Below, piece after piece: positions 50,295 to 62,700 of a DNA stretch of 64,000 bases. Where the stretch lies: the NCBI GenBank assembly GCA_037349105.1, contig JAYJMM010000004.1, positions 2,879,001-2,943,000 of the forward strand, read 5' to 3'. The position numbers and the translations under genes were made by a program. The DNA comes from Limnomonas spitsbergensis. Its lineage: Eukaryota > Chlorophyta > Chlorophyceae > Chlamydomonadales. The notes under the pieces are model-generated. The model was not told where the DNA came from and searched no databases. It worked only from the letters and a program-made list of their open reading frames with translations. Each line of letters starts with the position of its first letter. Position 1 is the stretch's first letter.

Positions 50295-52164
50295 ATGGTG
50301 AAAGACGTGCGAGACGAAGAGGCGTTGCTTGCTGCCCATTTGCCGATGCATGAGGAAACAGTAGCCGAGGTAATGGTTCAAATGTGCCATGCCATGCACC
50401 CAACTTACGAGATCTGATGACATCTCTTGCACCACTCAGTATGAACCAGCCAAGAATAAGCAAAATGAAACACAAACCCAGAAGCAAGCACCTGGAATGC
50501 TGTTCACAGTTCTCGCAGCTGGGTGAGTAGTAACTTCTGGACTTCCTGTCGGCTGATGAGTCAATCTATCAGTTGTGCCAGTATTTAACATGGCCATTTT
50601 GTCACATAAACTATTTTCCTGGCCAGATCTATTCTGAGTGCAATCGGATTCTCAGCTCTGCAAGAATGGGTTTTCAAAATACCAGGCTTCTACTACGGAG
50701 GTTGGATGACATTCATTACATACGTCACGTTTGCCGCATGTGGCTGGCTTGAAACTGCAATTACGCGCAACACTCAGAGGCATGGCCAACTGCGGGTGCG
50801 ATGATACTCGCTGTACAAGCTCCCCATCGGCCTCAATATCATTTGACATAGTCCACTAATCATCTTCACTTGTACATATACCCTATACGCTATTAAATCA
50901 CCAGTATATGTGTTCTCCCATATATTCCACCCCGTAAGTCAAAGGCCTCGGACATCTGCCAAATCCCCTGCCCCCCTGCAGGACTATGCTGTGGTGTCAT
51001 TGCTGGCCATGAGCGGAGCCTATTTGACCAACTGGGCGCTCACGTACCTGAACTACACAACTCGTATTGTGTTCAAGTCGTGTCGTGTGCTGCCAGTCAT
51101 GGGCTTCAGAACTCTGGTTGTGGGGCAGCGTTACACAGTGCAGCAGTACTGCGCGGGCGTGCTGCTGGTGTGCGGCATGGCTCTGTTCACCATGGGCGAT
51201 GCGGATGGCCTACCCAACTTCTCAGGCACAGGAATAGCGCTGATCTCCACCGCTCTGGTGCGCTGACTTGCTTACAGCACACCAGGCTCCCATCACTTTG
51301 CCGGGCAGCTAAAAGGATTCTCACTTCTCGCTTGCTGCATGTTCTAATAATGCAGATCTGTGATGCGCTGACTGCCAACCTAGAGGAGAAGCAGTTTTTC
51401 CGAATTCGGCAGCCTTGCACGCATGCTGAGGTCATGCTTTACTTAAGCACCTTCGCAGCGGCGGAATCTTTCGTAGTCCTTGTTGTGTCCGGTGAGGATC
51501 TCAAATTGAAATTGGGCAGATTCATGATTTCCATTTGCCAATCTACAAGGAGAGGGTTTTTCAGGTCCTTGCAGAATCTGCTAACTGACCCCATCACAGC
51601 CAGCACTGAGGTCACGTTGCTGAAATGCTTTGGCCCTGGCAGGTGAGATATGGGAGGCCGTTGAACACTCAATGCGGCACAGAGAGACTGTCCCCAGCAT
51701 CTGTGCCTTCTCGGTGCTGGGATACGTCACAGTTTGCCTAATCCTGCTGATCATCAAGAGCTTTGGAGCAACCAACGCTGAAATTGTCAAGAGTTTGAGA
51801 AAGGTAGGCTTACTTCATATCAAATATAAATTAGTCCTTTTCCCTCTTGGCATGCCGATACTCTCATTTATGTCTGCTTGTGGTTACCTGTATGTGAACT
51901 TTCTTACTTCATCTGCAGGTCTTCCAAGTCGCTGTCAGCTTTACGCTTTTCCCTAAAGCTTTTAGCATCAAGTATGTCTTGGGAGGACTACTGGTTGTAT
52001 GTTCCCTCTTCTGGCTGCAGCAGTCAGGCAAGAAGGCAGCGAATGCGCCACCCGAGGTAGTAGTTGTGACAGTGCAGGCCGATGGCATGTCCACCTTGGA
52101 CTCAGACTTCGGAGGCATGCGTGGGGGGAACTCTCAAGGAGGGAGAGGCGCAACACGGCCCTGA
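50295..52164 (+). CDS. SLC35B-type nucleotide-sugar / PAPS transporter
   Basis: Exons: 50295-50369, 50440-50522, 50627-50795, 50982-51257, 51356-51491, 51643-51803, 51919-52164; 381 aa with matching phases. Multi-spanning membrane protein of the drug/metabolite transporter fold. Landmarks of the SLC35B group (PAPS transporters, UDP-galactose/glucose transporters): GFSALQEWVFK, ALTYLNYTTRIVFKSCRVLPVM, ALISTALV followed by DALTANLEEKQF, and VAVSFTLFPKAFSIKYVLGG. It should exchange a nucleotide-activated sugar or sulfate donor for a nucleotide monophosphate across Golgi or ER membranes. The substrate cannot be decided from sequence; PAPS (B2/B3-like) or UDP-hexose (UTR2-like) are the main options. 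The N-terminus is short, acidic and has a dileucine motif (EEALL). It starts divergently from the bL25 gene. Confidence 0.9.
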
Positions 52165-53781
52165 ATGCCTGTCAAGCATAGGCTTCACAATTTGTTTAGC
52201 ACATCCGCAGCAAGTGACATATTTAGACACGTGACGAGCCTGATGACGAGGGTGTACTTTTTTAAGAAATTAATAACGAGCGTCAGCATTTTTATTTATA
52301 TATTATGCACCTCATTTGCAAGGCAGCTCCATCCCATCTGCAGTACGCCCTGTTGCTTGGGCCTGGGACATGAGTCTGTCTGTGTCAGGGTTTCGTCCGG
52401 ATGGGCTTAGTGTTTGCTGCCTGGTAGGCCCCTCAAGGTGGTTTGATGTGTCATAAAACAAATGGCAGATTCATGCCAGGGTTGTTGTGTACAGCTCTTG
52501 CAATACTGCATGCAGTGAGCAAGCTCATCAGTTTTATTTGGTGCAAAGCACAAGCAATAACGGTTTCAGCTTATCTTGCATGAAAGCCTTCATGAAAGCT
52601 ACACACATTTTAAAATCTGGATACCGTACTAGTCCTTTGTGGAACATTATGTCGGCTCCAAACTGCCTTGCCGGATCTGCATAGGTGCTAGGGTGTAACA
52701 TGAACCCCATGCTGGTTTAGATCCTCTATCTTCAGGGTCTATTCCTACCCATGCACTAGGATTGCCCATGCTGAAGTGTCAGCTCTCGGGGCCCCCTGGT
52801 CAACCATATTTTTACCCAGCTGCTTGTGTAAGCTGCTGCATCCATCATGTGCTGGCTCCCATCATGCTCAGATTCCGCCTCGATGGAAATGCTGTACACC
52901 ATCGATGTTTTCCAGAGATCACTGATGCTTTCTCTTTAATTTAAGCGTACGGTACTCACGCCTCTGACTCAACCAAGCAGATTCCTTGGCTCAGCCACGG
53001 ACAAAAGTCATGCCACGATGGGGCTGGTCATGAAAGTTGACGTGAGCTGGCAGAGAAGGCGTACTTCATGATGCTAGGAACTCCGGCCTCATGAGCCATG
53101 ACAATTTCAAAAACAGTGGGAAGCGACAGCCGTTGGGTTTGCCGTTCGGAGGAATTTTGAAGTTATTCGTTGGTGCAGTTAGAGCCTTTCAATGACACGT
53201 CACGCTTTCTCTACGACATCCCAAAATTCTAACGAACCGAAGAAAAATCAGGAAGGAAGAAAACATTGAGAGCTCAGAGATGAAGCGTGGCATGATGTAC
53301 ATATTACAGCAGGGAGATCCCCCTGTATTACAGTGTAATTCAGAAACCCTGTTTCCTCACGGCACGGAGCATCAAGCATGAAATGTGTTAAATCTGTAGG
53401 TCTGGAGTAGAGTACCCCACAGTGCCCTGTTTGATTGATTGATACGGTGCGACCGCGACTATACAGGGGAGAACAAGATCCACCGAGTATATTTCGTTGA
53501 AGTGTGTCGTTATTTGTTATTCTGAGATAGGACTGATTCGATCCATTTACAAGCAATTGAAGTGTTACAGCCCATCCTTCTGCCTCAGTTTGACCTCTGC
53601 CAGTCGTGTGACGGCTATTTCGACTTCCAACTAGCACGTCAATTCGAAAGACTTTGGTCGGTCTCTCCCATCATGTCTTGAATCAATTTCTGCCGGCACG
53701 GCCGGTAATTGTGCTCAGACACAATCGTCACAAAATTTTAACATTCCTTCCGCCGAATACCAAATGCCCGCCTGATTCTAT
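52165..53781. other. intergenic, about 1.6 kb, no gene seen
   Basis: 3' flank of the transporter and 5' flank of the DM15 gene. A 129-codon minus-strand frame at 53248-53637 has no recognisable domain. A short palindrome-like GCCGGCACGGCCGG lies near 53691. Confidence 0.4.
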
Positions 53782-54949
53782 ATGGCCATGCCCCCCAAAT
53801 ATTCAAACGAGAGGAGCTCAATAGAATCCATGGGTTCGTCTCCTCCTTCCATGTCTGGCTCATCCCGCAGTGTTTCTTCGGACGGGTCCTCCCTGAGTGA
53901 TACCCAGGAGGGTCTACCGGCTCTTTTCAACCCTGCCGATTACCTTAAATATCACAAGGACGCCCTAACCGAGCGTCAGGTAGTCGGCAGCGACAGCCCG
54001 AGGATGAAGAAATTGTACAAGTGAGCAAAACAACTTGCAATTCAAGTCACGCTCCATTCACTCTTCCCTGCCTGGGCAAACAGACATGATATTCACCGAT
54101 TGTCTCATGGCAGGTATTGGTGCCGCTTTCTGGTGCACAATTACAACGAAGCAATGTACAAGAGCTTTCTGGTATTGGCCCAAGAGGATGCTGCTAACGG
54201 CTGCTTGTACGGGCTTCGCTGGTTGTTCGATTACCTCCAGCGTGCCTTGTCCGATTGCTTCGACACAGGTGACATAACTCTTCAAGACTGTGCGCGCAAC
54301 TGCGTGTTGTTGACCTTACCACATGTATGATAATGGCCAGTGTCCCTCCAACATGGTTCCCATCATCCAATTGCTACTTTGACCGGACTGCTTCACCTGT
54401 GCAGACCAATTCAAGGAGTTTGAGGAGCTGGCGCATCGGTACCATGATTACATGGACTTCGACCATGGTATCCGTCGCCTCCTGAACCTCCTGACAATGG
54501 GAGGATCCGAAGCAGCGGCCGCTGCATGCCACGCTTTGTCACCTTCCACAGTTGACCTCCTGGCTGCCTGGCAGCACCATGTGGAAATGTGCAATGAGCG
54601 GGATGCTGCCTTGAAGAACCCACGCCGGAAGCTGCACCGGCAACTTGCTGAGAAGTGCAAGCAGCGGAGTAAGGCCAAGGCAAGCAAAGGGGACCCAACA
54701 TGGGCAGGTGATGCTGAAGGTGGAGCCATGGGTGCTGCCTCTTGCTCTGCTGAACAGGCACGCAGGGATGTGCCCTCAACTATGCTACCAGTGCATCGTG
54801 GTGCTCCGCGGTCGTCCAAGTCACCCCAGAAAAAGGCAGTCCTGCGCGCTAGGGCTCAGCCATGGATGCCACAGGCTCAGCCGCAGGCATCCTCGCTTCC
54901 TCAGGCCAGACATCTGCCTGACCGTCTGGGCGACCTACTGGGAAACTGA
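53782..54949 (+). CDS. DM15-region protein (LARP1 C-terminal-like) without La motif
   Basis: Exons: 53782-54020, 54114-54268, 54405-54949; 312 aa, phases match. After a Ser-rich leader, residues about 50-170 match the LARP1 DM15 helical repeats: YLKYHKDALTERQ, KYWCRFLVHNYNEAMYKSFL, VLAQEDAANGCLYGLRWLFDY, then DQFKEFEELAHRYHDYMDFD. In LARP1 this region binds the mRNA cap and the 5' TOP first bases and represses translation of ribosomal-protein mRNAs. No La motif or RRM lies upstream in the frame or in the 1.6 kb before it, so this appears to be a stand-alone DM15 protein. The C-terminal third is basic and proline/alanine-rich (RRKLHRQLAEKCKQRSKAKA), plausibly RNA binding. Most of the protein is encoded in only three exons, unlike its neighbours. 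A missed upstream exon cannot be fully excluded. Confidence 0.8.
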
Positions 54950-55649
54950 ATCATATTCTGTGAAGAGCTGTCCAATGTGTGGGGCACTTCAGGGTGCCCA
55001 CACCACTGCCTCGGGGGCTCGATTGCCGATTGAACTAGGCCATTAGGCCACCCCGGGCTTGTTTTAGTAAGGAAACATGTTTTTGTATGATACCAATGCT
55101 CCTTTAAATAACTTTCCTTCACTTGGCGAGTCATGTTGAGCACTAACGCAGCATCACATGTTTTTGCATAAACATTTAGTAGTTGTCTCCTCATATGGAG
55201 TGATGGAGTCTCAGCTGTTTTCCTTGCATTTCTTTTATTATTATGACAGCTCCCTGATGACAGCTACTGACATCGATTTCATGTTTGCTTTGAGGCTGTG
55301 TGTGATTATACTCAGTGGGACTTGCTGACTGTGGCCCACTCTGCAGTATCAATGAGTAGATACTGCTGCCTTCGTAATAATCTTTAGGGTGTGTGATTTG
55401 TGGACCGGCTATGGCGAATGACCGACATGTAGTCAAAAATCTGGCTAGGTTTTCTCTTTGACTTTCTTGGCCATCAAGTGAGCGGGCATTCTCCAAGACA
55501 GATGGTGTAATTGAGTTCACGTTGACTTATCCCTACTGAAGTAGGCTGTCCGGGGCATAAGTAGTAGTCGTAGGCAACATATGATAGAAAGGCACTCGTT
55601 TAATTCTACACGTGATCCCTCGCCTGTATCTTATTTTGTTTCATAATGG
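54950..55649. other. convergent intergenic region, no gene seen
   Basis: Lies between the ends of the DM15 gene (plus) and the ENT gene (minus). No domain-bearing frame; presumably both 3' UTRs. Confidence 0.4.
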
Positions 55650-58600
55650 TCAAGACGGTGACACAGGGAGCAACAGCCATGCCCAACCCAGAAACGCCCC
55701 CACTGTCAAGCCCATCACCATGACTAGGACAGAAAGCTCCTCTGCCATCATAGCAGCGCTATCCCCAGCGGGTGGTGTCCCCATCATGGCTGTCCCTACC
55801 CCATTCGTTGTTCTGCTCGAACCCTCCACCCCAGCTGTGCCAGCGGTCATGACATAATCATGGCCCCTGCTCCTCCCTAAGGGGATCCTGTGTCGCGCAT
55901 TCCCAGAGCTGTCTCCCTCCCCCGTAGTCTCCACTGTCTGAGCGCCGTCTGAGCTTTGAAGTTCCTCCGAGTGTGATGAGCAGGCATAATAAGGCGCCAG
56001 AGTCATCACTAGGGCCGTCAAATACCTGAGAAAACATGAAAGCGGTGTGAGGTCTTCCCTTAGTCCCCAGTACAAAAGCCAGAGGCGAGGCCAGAATCCG
56101 ATATGTTGGCAGATATGAGCTCCGTCAAGCTGCACGACGGGAGATCAAACCATAACACTTTCAGGCCATGCACAAACCTGACGAAAATCTGAAATTGTCT
56201 GGCTATTATGGGATAAGAGAGCCCAGCCAGAGTCTCCTCTCACCCATTTGAGACGCCCAAAATGGCCGTCAGAAAGGCCATGACCGCCACGGGCTCCTTG
56301 TTCGTGGAGGCCAGCACCATAGCCGGCATCAGCAGCAGCGCCCGGGTAGTGGCGGCGATCAGGAGCAGGTACTGCCTATGAAACCACAGCTCCATCCGAA
56401 TGGGCACCACCTTTCCGACAAGGTCGAAGGCGTTAAAGAGCGTGATGAGCAGGATGGGGTACCAGCTGCCCAGCTGCAATGACTGCAAAGGGGGAGGAGA
56501 GGAAGTTAAACAGAGGAACACTCGGGACAGTCACCTGTACACGGCTGCGTGCTCAATCTAGCAGTCAGTCAGTCACCGGAGGAATCAGGCTACAGGCAGA
56601 GCATCATCATCCCATGCTCCTGTCTGAGTCAAAGCATCTGCCTCTCTTTTCACAGACACGCATGGTGCGCAACGTCATGAGCACAAGAGAGGTCGCCATG
56701 CACACCTCACCTGCAAATGAAACATGCACTCATCCCACCAGCAAGCCCTTAACCCACAAACCCCACCCGCAAATCTTAAATGCAGTCACCCCACCTGCAA
56801 GCCCTTAACCCACAAACCCCACCCGCAAATCTTAAGTGCAGTCACCCCACCTGCAAGCCCTTAACCCACACAACCCACCTGCGAATCCTCTCCTAGGACT
56901 CCTGGAAATATAGACAGCGTGGTCACGTAATTCAAGAACAGAGACAGCAGACAGGGCCAGCATTGCCGCACAACTCTGGCAATCCAGTGGTAGCGCAGGC
57001 GGCTCTCTGCCCGGGCCTTGTCGCGTACCGCCTGGCGCCTCTGACGCCTGCTGCCGCGCATGTGAGGGGCAGCGGGCCGTCTCCCCCTCGTGTTATCCAA
57101 GAGCACATCCTGCACAGGCAGCCAAGCAAGACACACATGCAGTGAAGAAATGGGGGTGCAAACGGTCAAGCGGTACAACAGTACAACACTGGTGGCATCC
57201 ATACCCAGTGGTTGAGGGATCGGACCCAACGATCGATCCTCTCTCTCCCATGTCTAGGACACCAAGTTCCAGGTTCCAAGTGCCTGTTCCGTCAGAGCAT
57301 GTGGGTATGGCTGCACCTTGGATCGGGTTAATGGGTTCCATATCCCTGTCCTCTCACAAGGGAGGTTGGCATGGCTGCACCATGGTCCTAGCTGTGCACG
57401 GTAGCTGGAATTGAGCTTGCTCCTCCCCTATCAGCTCCACGCGGCCAAATGTTCAGCAGGACCCAGCGGGTATGTACCATCCTAAACAGGGAGAGAAACC
57501 AACTTGCGCCTTACGGACTACATGACTTGAAAGCAAATTTTTCGTTTGTGGCCCTCTAGCAATACGGGATGGCCAGCCCAGGCACCTTCCTACCTGTGTG
57601 ACAGGCTCGTCAAAGTCTTCTTCGCCTACAACCGCTGAGGCGGCACGCAAATCCAGCAGCGGTGCCCCCGGAGCTGGCTCATCCGCCGCCTCTTCATCGC
57701 CATCCAGGACAAACACCTGCCGTGGGTCTGCGCCAGCTGCACTGGAGGGCAAGGGGGCAGAGACGCCGCCGGTGCGTGCTGGCACTGAGACAGGCAAGTC
57801 CATGTGAGGCTCGTCAGCCTGCCCTGGAGAGCCCAGCTCCGGGCCTTCCTCCGACTCCTGGTTGTCTTTGCTGCTTGTGGCATTGTGTCTGATTCCGAGG
57901 TACGGCAGCAACAGCAGGTGCACCACCAGACCTGCGGCAGACAAGCAGCCTGCGCACACAGGGTGGGCGTGATGAGCGAGCAGGATTGCACGGGCTGTAA
58001 ATAAACATGCTGCTCGTGACGAGCGGTCAGGATTGCACGGGCTGAAAATAAACATGCTGCACCTCAAGCAATGCACTTTTTGTCACCCTGGCCCTTCATA
58101 AAGCAAAAAGAGCCTGCCTGAAGAAAAGGCACTTCCTGCTCTGTCCTCGTCTGCCCCCTGGAACTCCTGAACATGGATGCCGATTGAGCCATTAATCAGG
58201 GGCCATGTATTGGGCGTGTAGGTGCCCTTGCTTCATGGATGCTTCATGCATTCTTCCACCGTTATGATCCTATACACTTGTACAGTAACTGCCCTAGGGC
58301 CCCTTTTTTCTTTCTTTCAAGGAGCCAATAATCCCAGTGCCCTACTAAACTGTCGAAGAGGAGTAAACTCCGACAAGGAGACGGCAAACAATGGCACAGA
58401 TATGATATGATATGCACACGATTGCTCGGTGCTGTTAGATAAAGGCGGCACTTGCTCGATGCAATAGGTTTCAATGGTCCCTCAGCTGGTTCACCTAGCG
58501 GAGGCCTGATCCCACCTGCTGCCACAAAGTAGACCATCGTGCTCGCCTTGAGGCCTGCCATGTCATCTGCAAAACCCGCCTTTGTGAAAACACGCAGCAA

Positions 58601-59574
58601 AGATACTAGCAGTCCGGAGCAGGCAGTTCCGCCTACAACAGCCTGCAGGGGGCAGTGCATTTCAGCTGTTACTGGGAATATGCCTTGAACCTACGTCTTG
58701 GTGACCAGATCTGACGTAGCCTAGCCCTGTGCAACCGCTTAGCCATGAGCAATTCATCGAGAGACTCCTGAGATAGTGCGTCTTATATCGCTGACCATCA
58801 TGGTGCTCACATGTGTATATTGTGGCCCTGCCTGGGCTGCGTCCACAAACACTGCAGGCTGCGCGACTCCATCCATGATGCCCGTGGCCAGCACTGCCGC
58901 CAGCACCCATGCCATGGCGGACTCAGGAGCACGGTCTGCATCGCCAACTAACACCTTATCCACCTGCAGCAGCAGCATGCCCATGTCAAGGATGCGAGAA
59001 GGATCATGGAGTGGACGGAAGACAGAGCCGCACTGAAGCAGTGCTGGGGGTGCAGGTAGCCACACGAACGCACCACGGGGACCATCACTGTCACAACGAT
59101 GAAGCCGACAAAGCCAGTGGTGATCCGCACTTGATGATCCGCAACGCCAGGTCCAAAGTTCAGCATGAGAATCAGAAGGAGCAGGCACATCGGCAGGTAG
59201 CATATGGTGAACATGCGGTCCATGTGCGGGCCCTGCGCAATAAATGAGTGATGATGGACCATGCATGCATCAGAGGAGAGGATGGAATCCTGATCTTGGT
59301 TGCTCACATAGACGATGCTGAAGTAATCAACTGCTGTCAAGAAGGCATTCCATGGCCCAAGTAACCCTGCTCCAAGGACGAAGTAGCAGGCTAGCACTAG
59401 TTTGGTCTGTACGGAAATAGGAGAAGGTTGACGTCATGCTCAACGCCGAGGGAGGAGACATCGGTGAAAAATGACGTCGAGCCCGAACCCTCGCTTTCCT
59501 CATATTCGAACCTTAGAGGTCGCAGTCCGGTTTGGATTCAATAAAAGCGAAGACTCCTCCTCCAAATCCCCCAT
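55650..59574 (-). CDS. equilibrative nucleoside transporter (ENT / SLC29 family)
   Basis: Exons (minus): 59574-59512, 59406-59308, 59232-59074, 58963-58811, 58642-58516, 57931-57594, 57109-56879, 56482-56244, 56025-55650; 594 aa. The first helix carries the ENT signature GPWNAFLTAVDYFSIVY. Later helices include VVTVMVPV, VLATGIMDGVAQPAVF, GTACSGLLVSLLRVFTKAGF, NYVTTLSIFPGVL, GSWYPILLITLFNAFDLVGK and GYLTALVMTLAPYY, in family order. ENTs move nucleosides or nucleobases across the plasma or vacuolar membrane. A ~110-residue acidic, Ser/Pro-rich cytoplasmic loop (exon 6) separates the two halves, and a second long polar loop precedes the last helix, making it longer than the ~450-aa norm. Exon 1 (MGDLEEESSLLLNPNRTATSK) has an acidic dileucine sorting motif; its donor (GTTCGA) is weak, so this exon is less certain. 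The intron after exon 7 begins with a 56-bp repeat; the intron after exon 6 holds a SINE. Confidence 0.87.
56735..56885 (-). repeat. 56-bp repeat, about 2.7 copies, at an ENT 5' splice site
   Basis: On the gene's strand the array begins at the donor after exon 7 (exon ends 56879). Units contain GGGCTTGCAGGTGGGGTGAC, i.e. a donor-like CAG|GTGGGG, and TTGCGGGTGGGGTTTGTGGG. Confidence 0.8.
57165..57490 (+). mobile_element. tRNA-derived SINE, full copy
   Basis: Head GTACAACACTGGTGGCATCC and B-box-like GGGATCGGACCC (about 57218-57229). Body GGGTATGGCTGCACC and GAGGTTGGCATGGCTGCACC. Tail CCACGCGGCCAAATGTTCAG, then CAGGACCCAGCGGGTATG. It matches the copy at 47765 along its length and lies in an ENT intron, antisense to that gene. 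Confidence 0.75.
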
Positions 59575-59693
59575 CCTGTAAGAAATCTCTATCCGTAGGC
59601 AGGATCTGCGTCGGCCTTTCGCTCTGCAAAGCGAACCCTATCCTTGAACCCTGAACGTAAACGGTATGACGCAGTGGTATGACGCATGACGTG
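59429..59693. promoter_or_regulatory. cluster of TGACG (bZIP/CRE-like) motifs at the ENT/WDR26 divergent promoter
   Basis: TGACGTCA at 59429-59436, TGACGTC at 59472-59478, TGACGCA at 59667-59673 and 59680-59686, and TGACGTG at 59687-59693. Only 185 bases separate the two start codons (59574 and 59760). Two motifs lie in ENT intron 1, three in the intergenic gap. A bZIP-type regulator is an inference from the motif. Confidence 0.4.
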
Positions 59694-59759
59694 TGAAGGA
59701 AAGCCCTACTGATGTCAACAATCGCTGCTTCCTAGCCAAATCGTCTGCATTTGTTCTAG

Positions 59760-62700
59760 ATGCCCACCTCAGGGGATCGGGTGGGCCCCAAAGGCCTTAT
59801 AAACCGAAATGAGTTTGTGCGCATCCTAGAGCAGGCGCTGTCCCATCTTGGTTATGATGACATTGCTAGAAAATTGGAGGATAAATCTGTAAGTAGCTCC
59901 AGCCACGGGGCTAATCCGTGATTCCCCTCCTGCCAGCTGAGGCACATGCATCCATCTGACCCTACGAACTGTCATGCCCCCCGCGTGTCACAACTAGGGC
60001 GTCCAAATGCAGCCTTCCCAGGTAACTCAGTTCCAGAAACACATCATGGGTGGAAAATGGGAAGAAGCCCTGCAGATTCTTCCCCAGCTCGCCTCTAGGG
60101 AGGAGGTGCAGCGAGAAGCCAAGTTCCTGGTGAGCCGCCGCGAGACATCACAAATCGGCATGCACATATAGACAGGGCCCCATGCATGCAACGCACCCAC
60201 GATCTTCTTGAGAACTTTTTAAAGCCTGCTCAACCTGCAACAGTGCGACCTGCCTCGCCATGCATACCAGATGTCCACCGCTTGCATGGCTGTTAACTGA
60301 GTTGATAGCGGGCTTCACACCATGACCTGCACCTTCACAACCTATCCCGAGATAGAACAGATCACGCAACACAGAGGTTTGGGATGTCTTCATTGACTAG
60401 TAGCGTCTTCTGATGCCCTTTTGCCGCCATATCACCGGAGCTTGCGCCTGATTCCTCCAGGTGTTGCAGCAGAAGTATGTGGAGGCCCTGGAGGCGGGCG
60501 AGACGGCTGCAGCCCTCGCTTGCTTGAGAGGAGAGATGGCACCCCTGGGAGTGCATTCAATACAGCTGCACAGCCTGGCAGGTGCGGATACGCCGGTGTG
60601 AACGGAGCTGCGTCACTCTGCATGCCCTGTTTATGAGCTCATACCCTGATTTGATTGTTTCTTGGTGCGGGACACGAGCGCGGCCCACAATTAACAGAAA
60701 TAAAAGTCGAGTGCATGCCGCACTCATGCGCCTCTGTTGCTTCAATACCTCTGATCTTACATGGCTGCCCATCGCTTCTCAGTTCTCACCCCCAACCTCA
60801 ATCATCTAATCACCTGACTGTTCCGCTTGTCATTCCCTAATCACCTGACTGTTCCGCTTGTCATCCCCTAATCACCTAACTGTTCCGCTTGTCATCCCCT
60901 AATCTCCTGCCTGTTCTGCTTGTCATTCCCTAATCACCTAACTGTTCCGCTTGTCATCCCCTAATCACCTAACTGTTCCGCTTGTCATTCCCTAATCACC
61001 TGACTGTTCCGCTTGTCATCCCCTAATCACCTGACTGTTCCGCTTGTCATTCCCTAATCACCTAACTGTTCCGCTTGTCATCCACTAATCACCTAACTGT
61101 TCCGCTTGTCATCCCCTAATCACCTGACTGTTCCGCTTGTCATTCCCTAATCACCTGACTGTTCCGCTTGTCATCCCCTAATCACCTAACTGTTCCGCTT
61201 GTCATCCCCTAATCACCTGACTGTTCTGCTTGTCATTCCCCAATCACCTGACTGTTCCGCTTGTCATCCCCTAATCACCTAACTGTTCCGCTTGTCATTC
61301 CCTAATCACCTGACTGTTCCGCTTGTCATCCCCTAATCACCTGACTGTTCCGCTTGTCATCCCCTAATCACCTGACTGTTCCGCTTGTCATCCCCTAATC
61401 TCCTGCCTGTTCTGCTTGTCATCCCCTAATCACCTAACTGTTCCGCTTGTCATTCCCTAATCACCTGACTGTTCCGCTTGTCATCCCCTAATCACCTAAC
61501 TGTTCCGCTTGTCATCCCCTAATCACCTAACTGTTCCGCTTGTCATTCCCTAATCACCTGACTGTTCCGCTTGTCATTCCCTAATCACCTAACTGTTCTG
61601 CTTGTCATCCCCTAATCACCTGACTGTTCCGCTTGTCATTCCCAATCACCTAACTGTTCCGCTTGTCATTCCCAATCACCTAACTGTTCCGCTTGTCATT
61701 CCCAATCACCTAACTGTTCCGCTTGTCATTCCCAATCACCTAACTGTTCCGCTTGTCATTCCCCAATCACCTAACTGTTCCGCTTGTCATTCCCAATCAC
61801 CTAACTGTTCCGCTTGTCATTCCCAATCACCTAACTGTTCCGCTTGTCATTCCCCAATCACCTAACTGTTCCGCAGCGCTCCTGATGTGTCCCCCGGGAT
61901 TGGATGCTGCCTCAAGCATCGAGTGGCTGGCAGCGGGCGGAGGGGGGTGCGAGGGTCGGGGATCAGTGCTTCAGCGGCTGCAGTCCCTGCTGCCCCCCAG
62001 CCTCATGCTTCCTCAAGCCAGACTGGAGGCCCTTGTGGAGCAGGCACTGCAGGCCCAGGCAAGTGGAACAAGGGGCGGATGAACAGAGGCGGGCTGCTAC
62101 CGGGGGCATCCTTGTGATTGACGGGGCGCTCCTTCCCTCCCTGGTGTGGGTGTGTGGAATCCTGGCTTGTGGAACAAGGGGCGGAGTGGCATGCGAACCA
62201 GAGGAAAGGCAGAGGCGAGCATTGATGTGTTTACAAACCTTTCCTTCCTTCCTTCCCCCCGATATGGCGAGCTGAGCCCTGGCCTGGCTGTTTCCAACCC
62301 GGGCCCCCTCTGCTGGCCTGCCCCCTCCCCCCTAGGTGTCTCGATGTCAGTACCACAATGCAATGGATGCGCACCTCACGCTGCTCATGGACTACCAGGC
62401 AGGGGTGGAGAGCCTGCCGACAAGGCTGGTGCAGGTAATGCAGCGCACATCAGGCTGGGCTGTGTTTCTTTTGGGGGGCTACAGGTCCAACTTAGGCAGG
62501 GTGCCTGGCGGCCGCCAAGGGCCTGATCAGGACCTAACCTGGATTGACTACAACAAGTGGCCTGAGTAGTCAGGCTTACCACAAATGGGGCCTCTGGCAA
62601 GCGGCCGGAGTGAAACAGACTTGTAGCTGAGTCACAAGGGAAGACTCTGAGGCTGGGGAGGGCGCCCAAGCGTCTCCTGCGGCGTTGCACCTAGTGCTGG

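Noticed and set aside
53248..53637. 129-codon minus-strand frame
   Set aside because: No domain, no neighbouring exons, lies in the upstream region of the DM15 gene.
60803..61876. CRISPR-like array
   Set aside because: Direct tandem repeats without spacers, eukaryotic intron context; a minisatellite.
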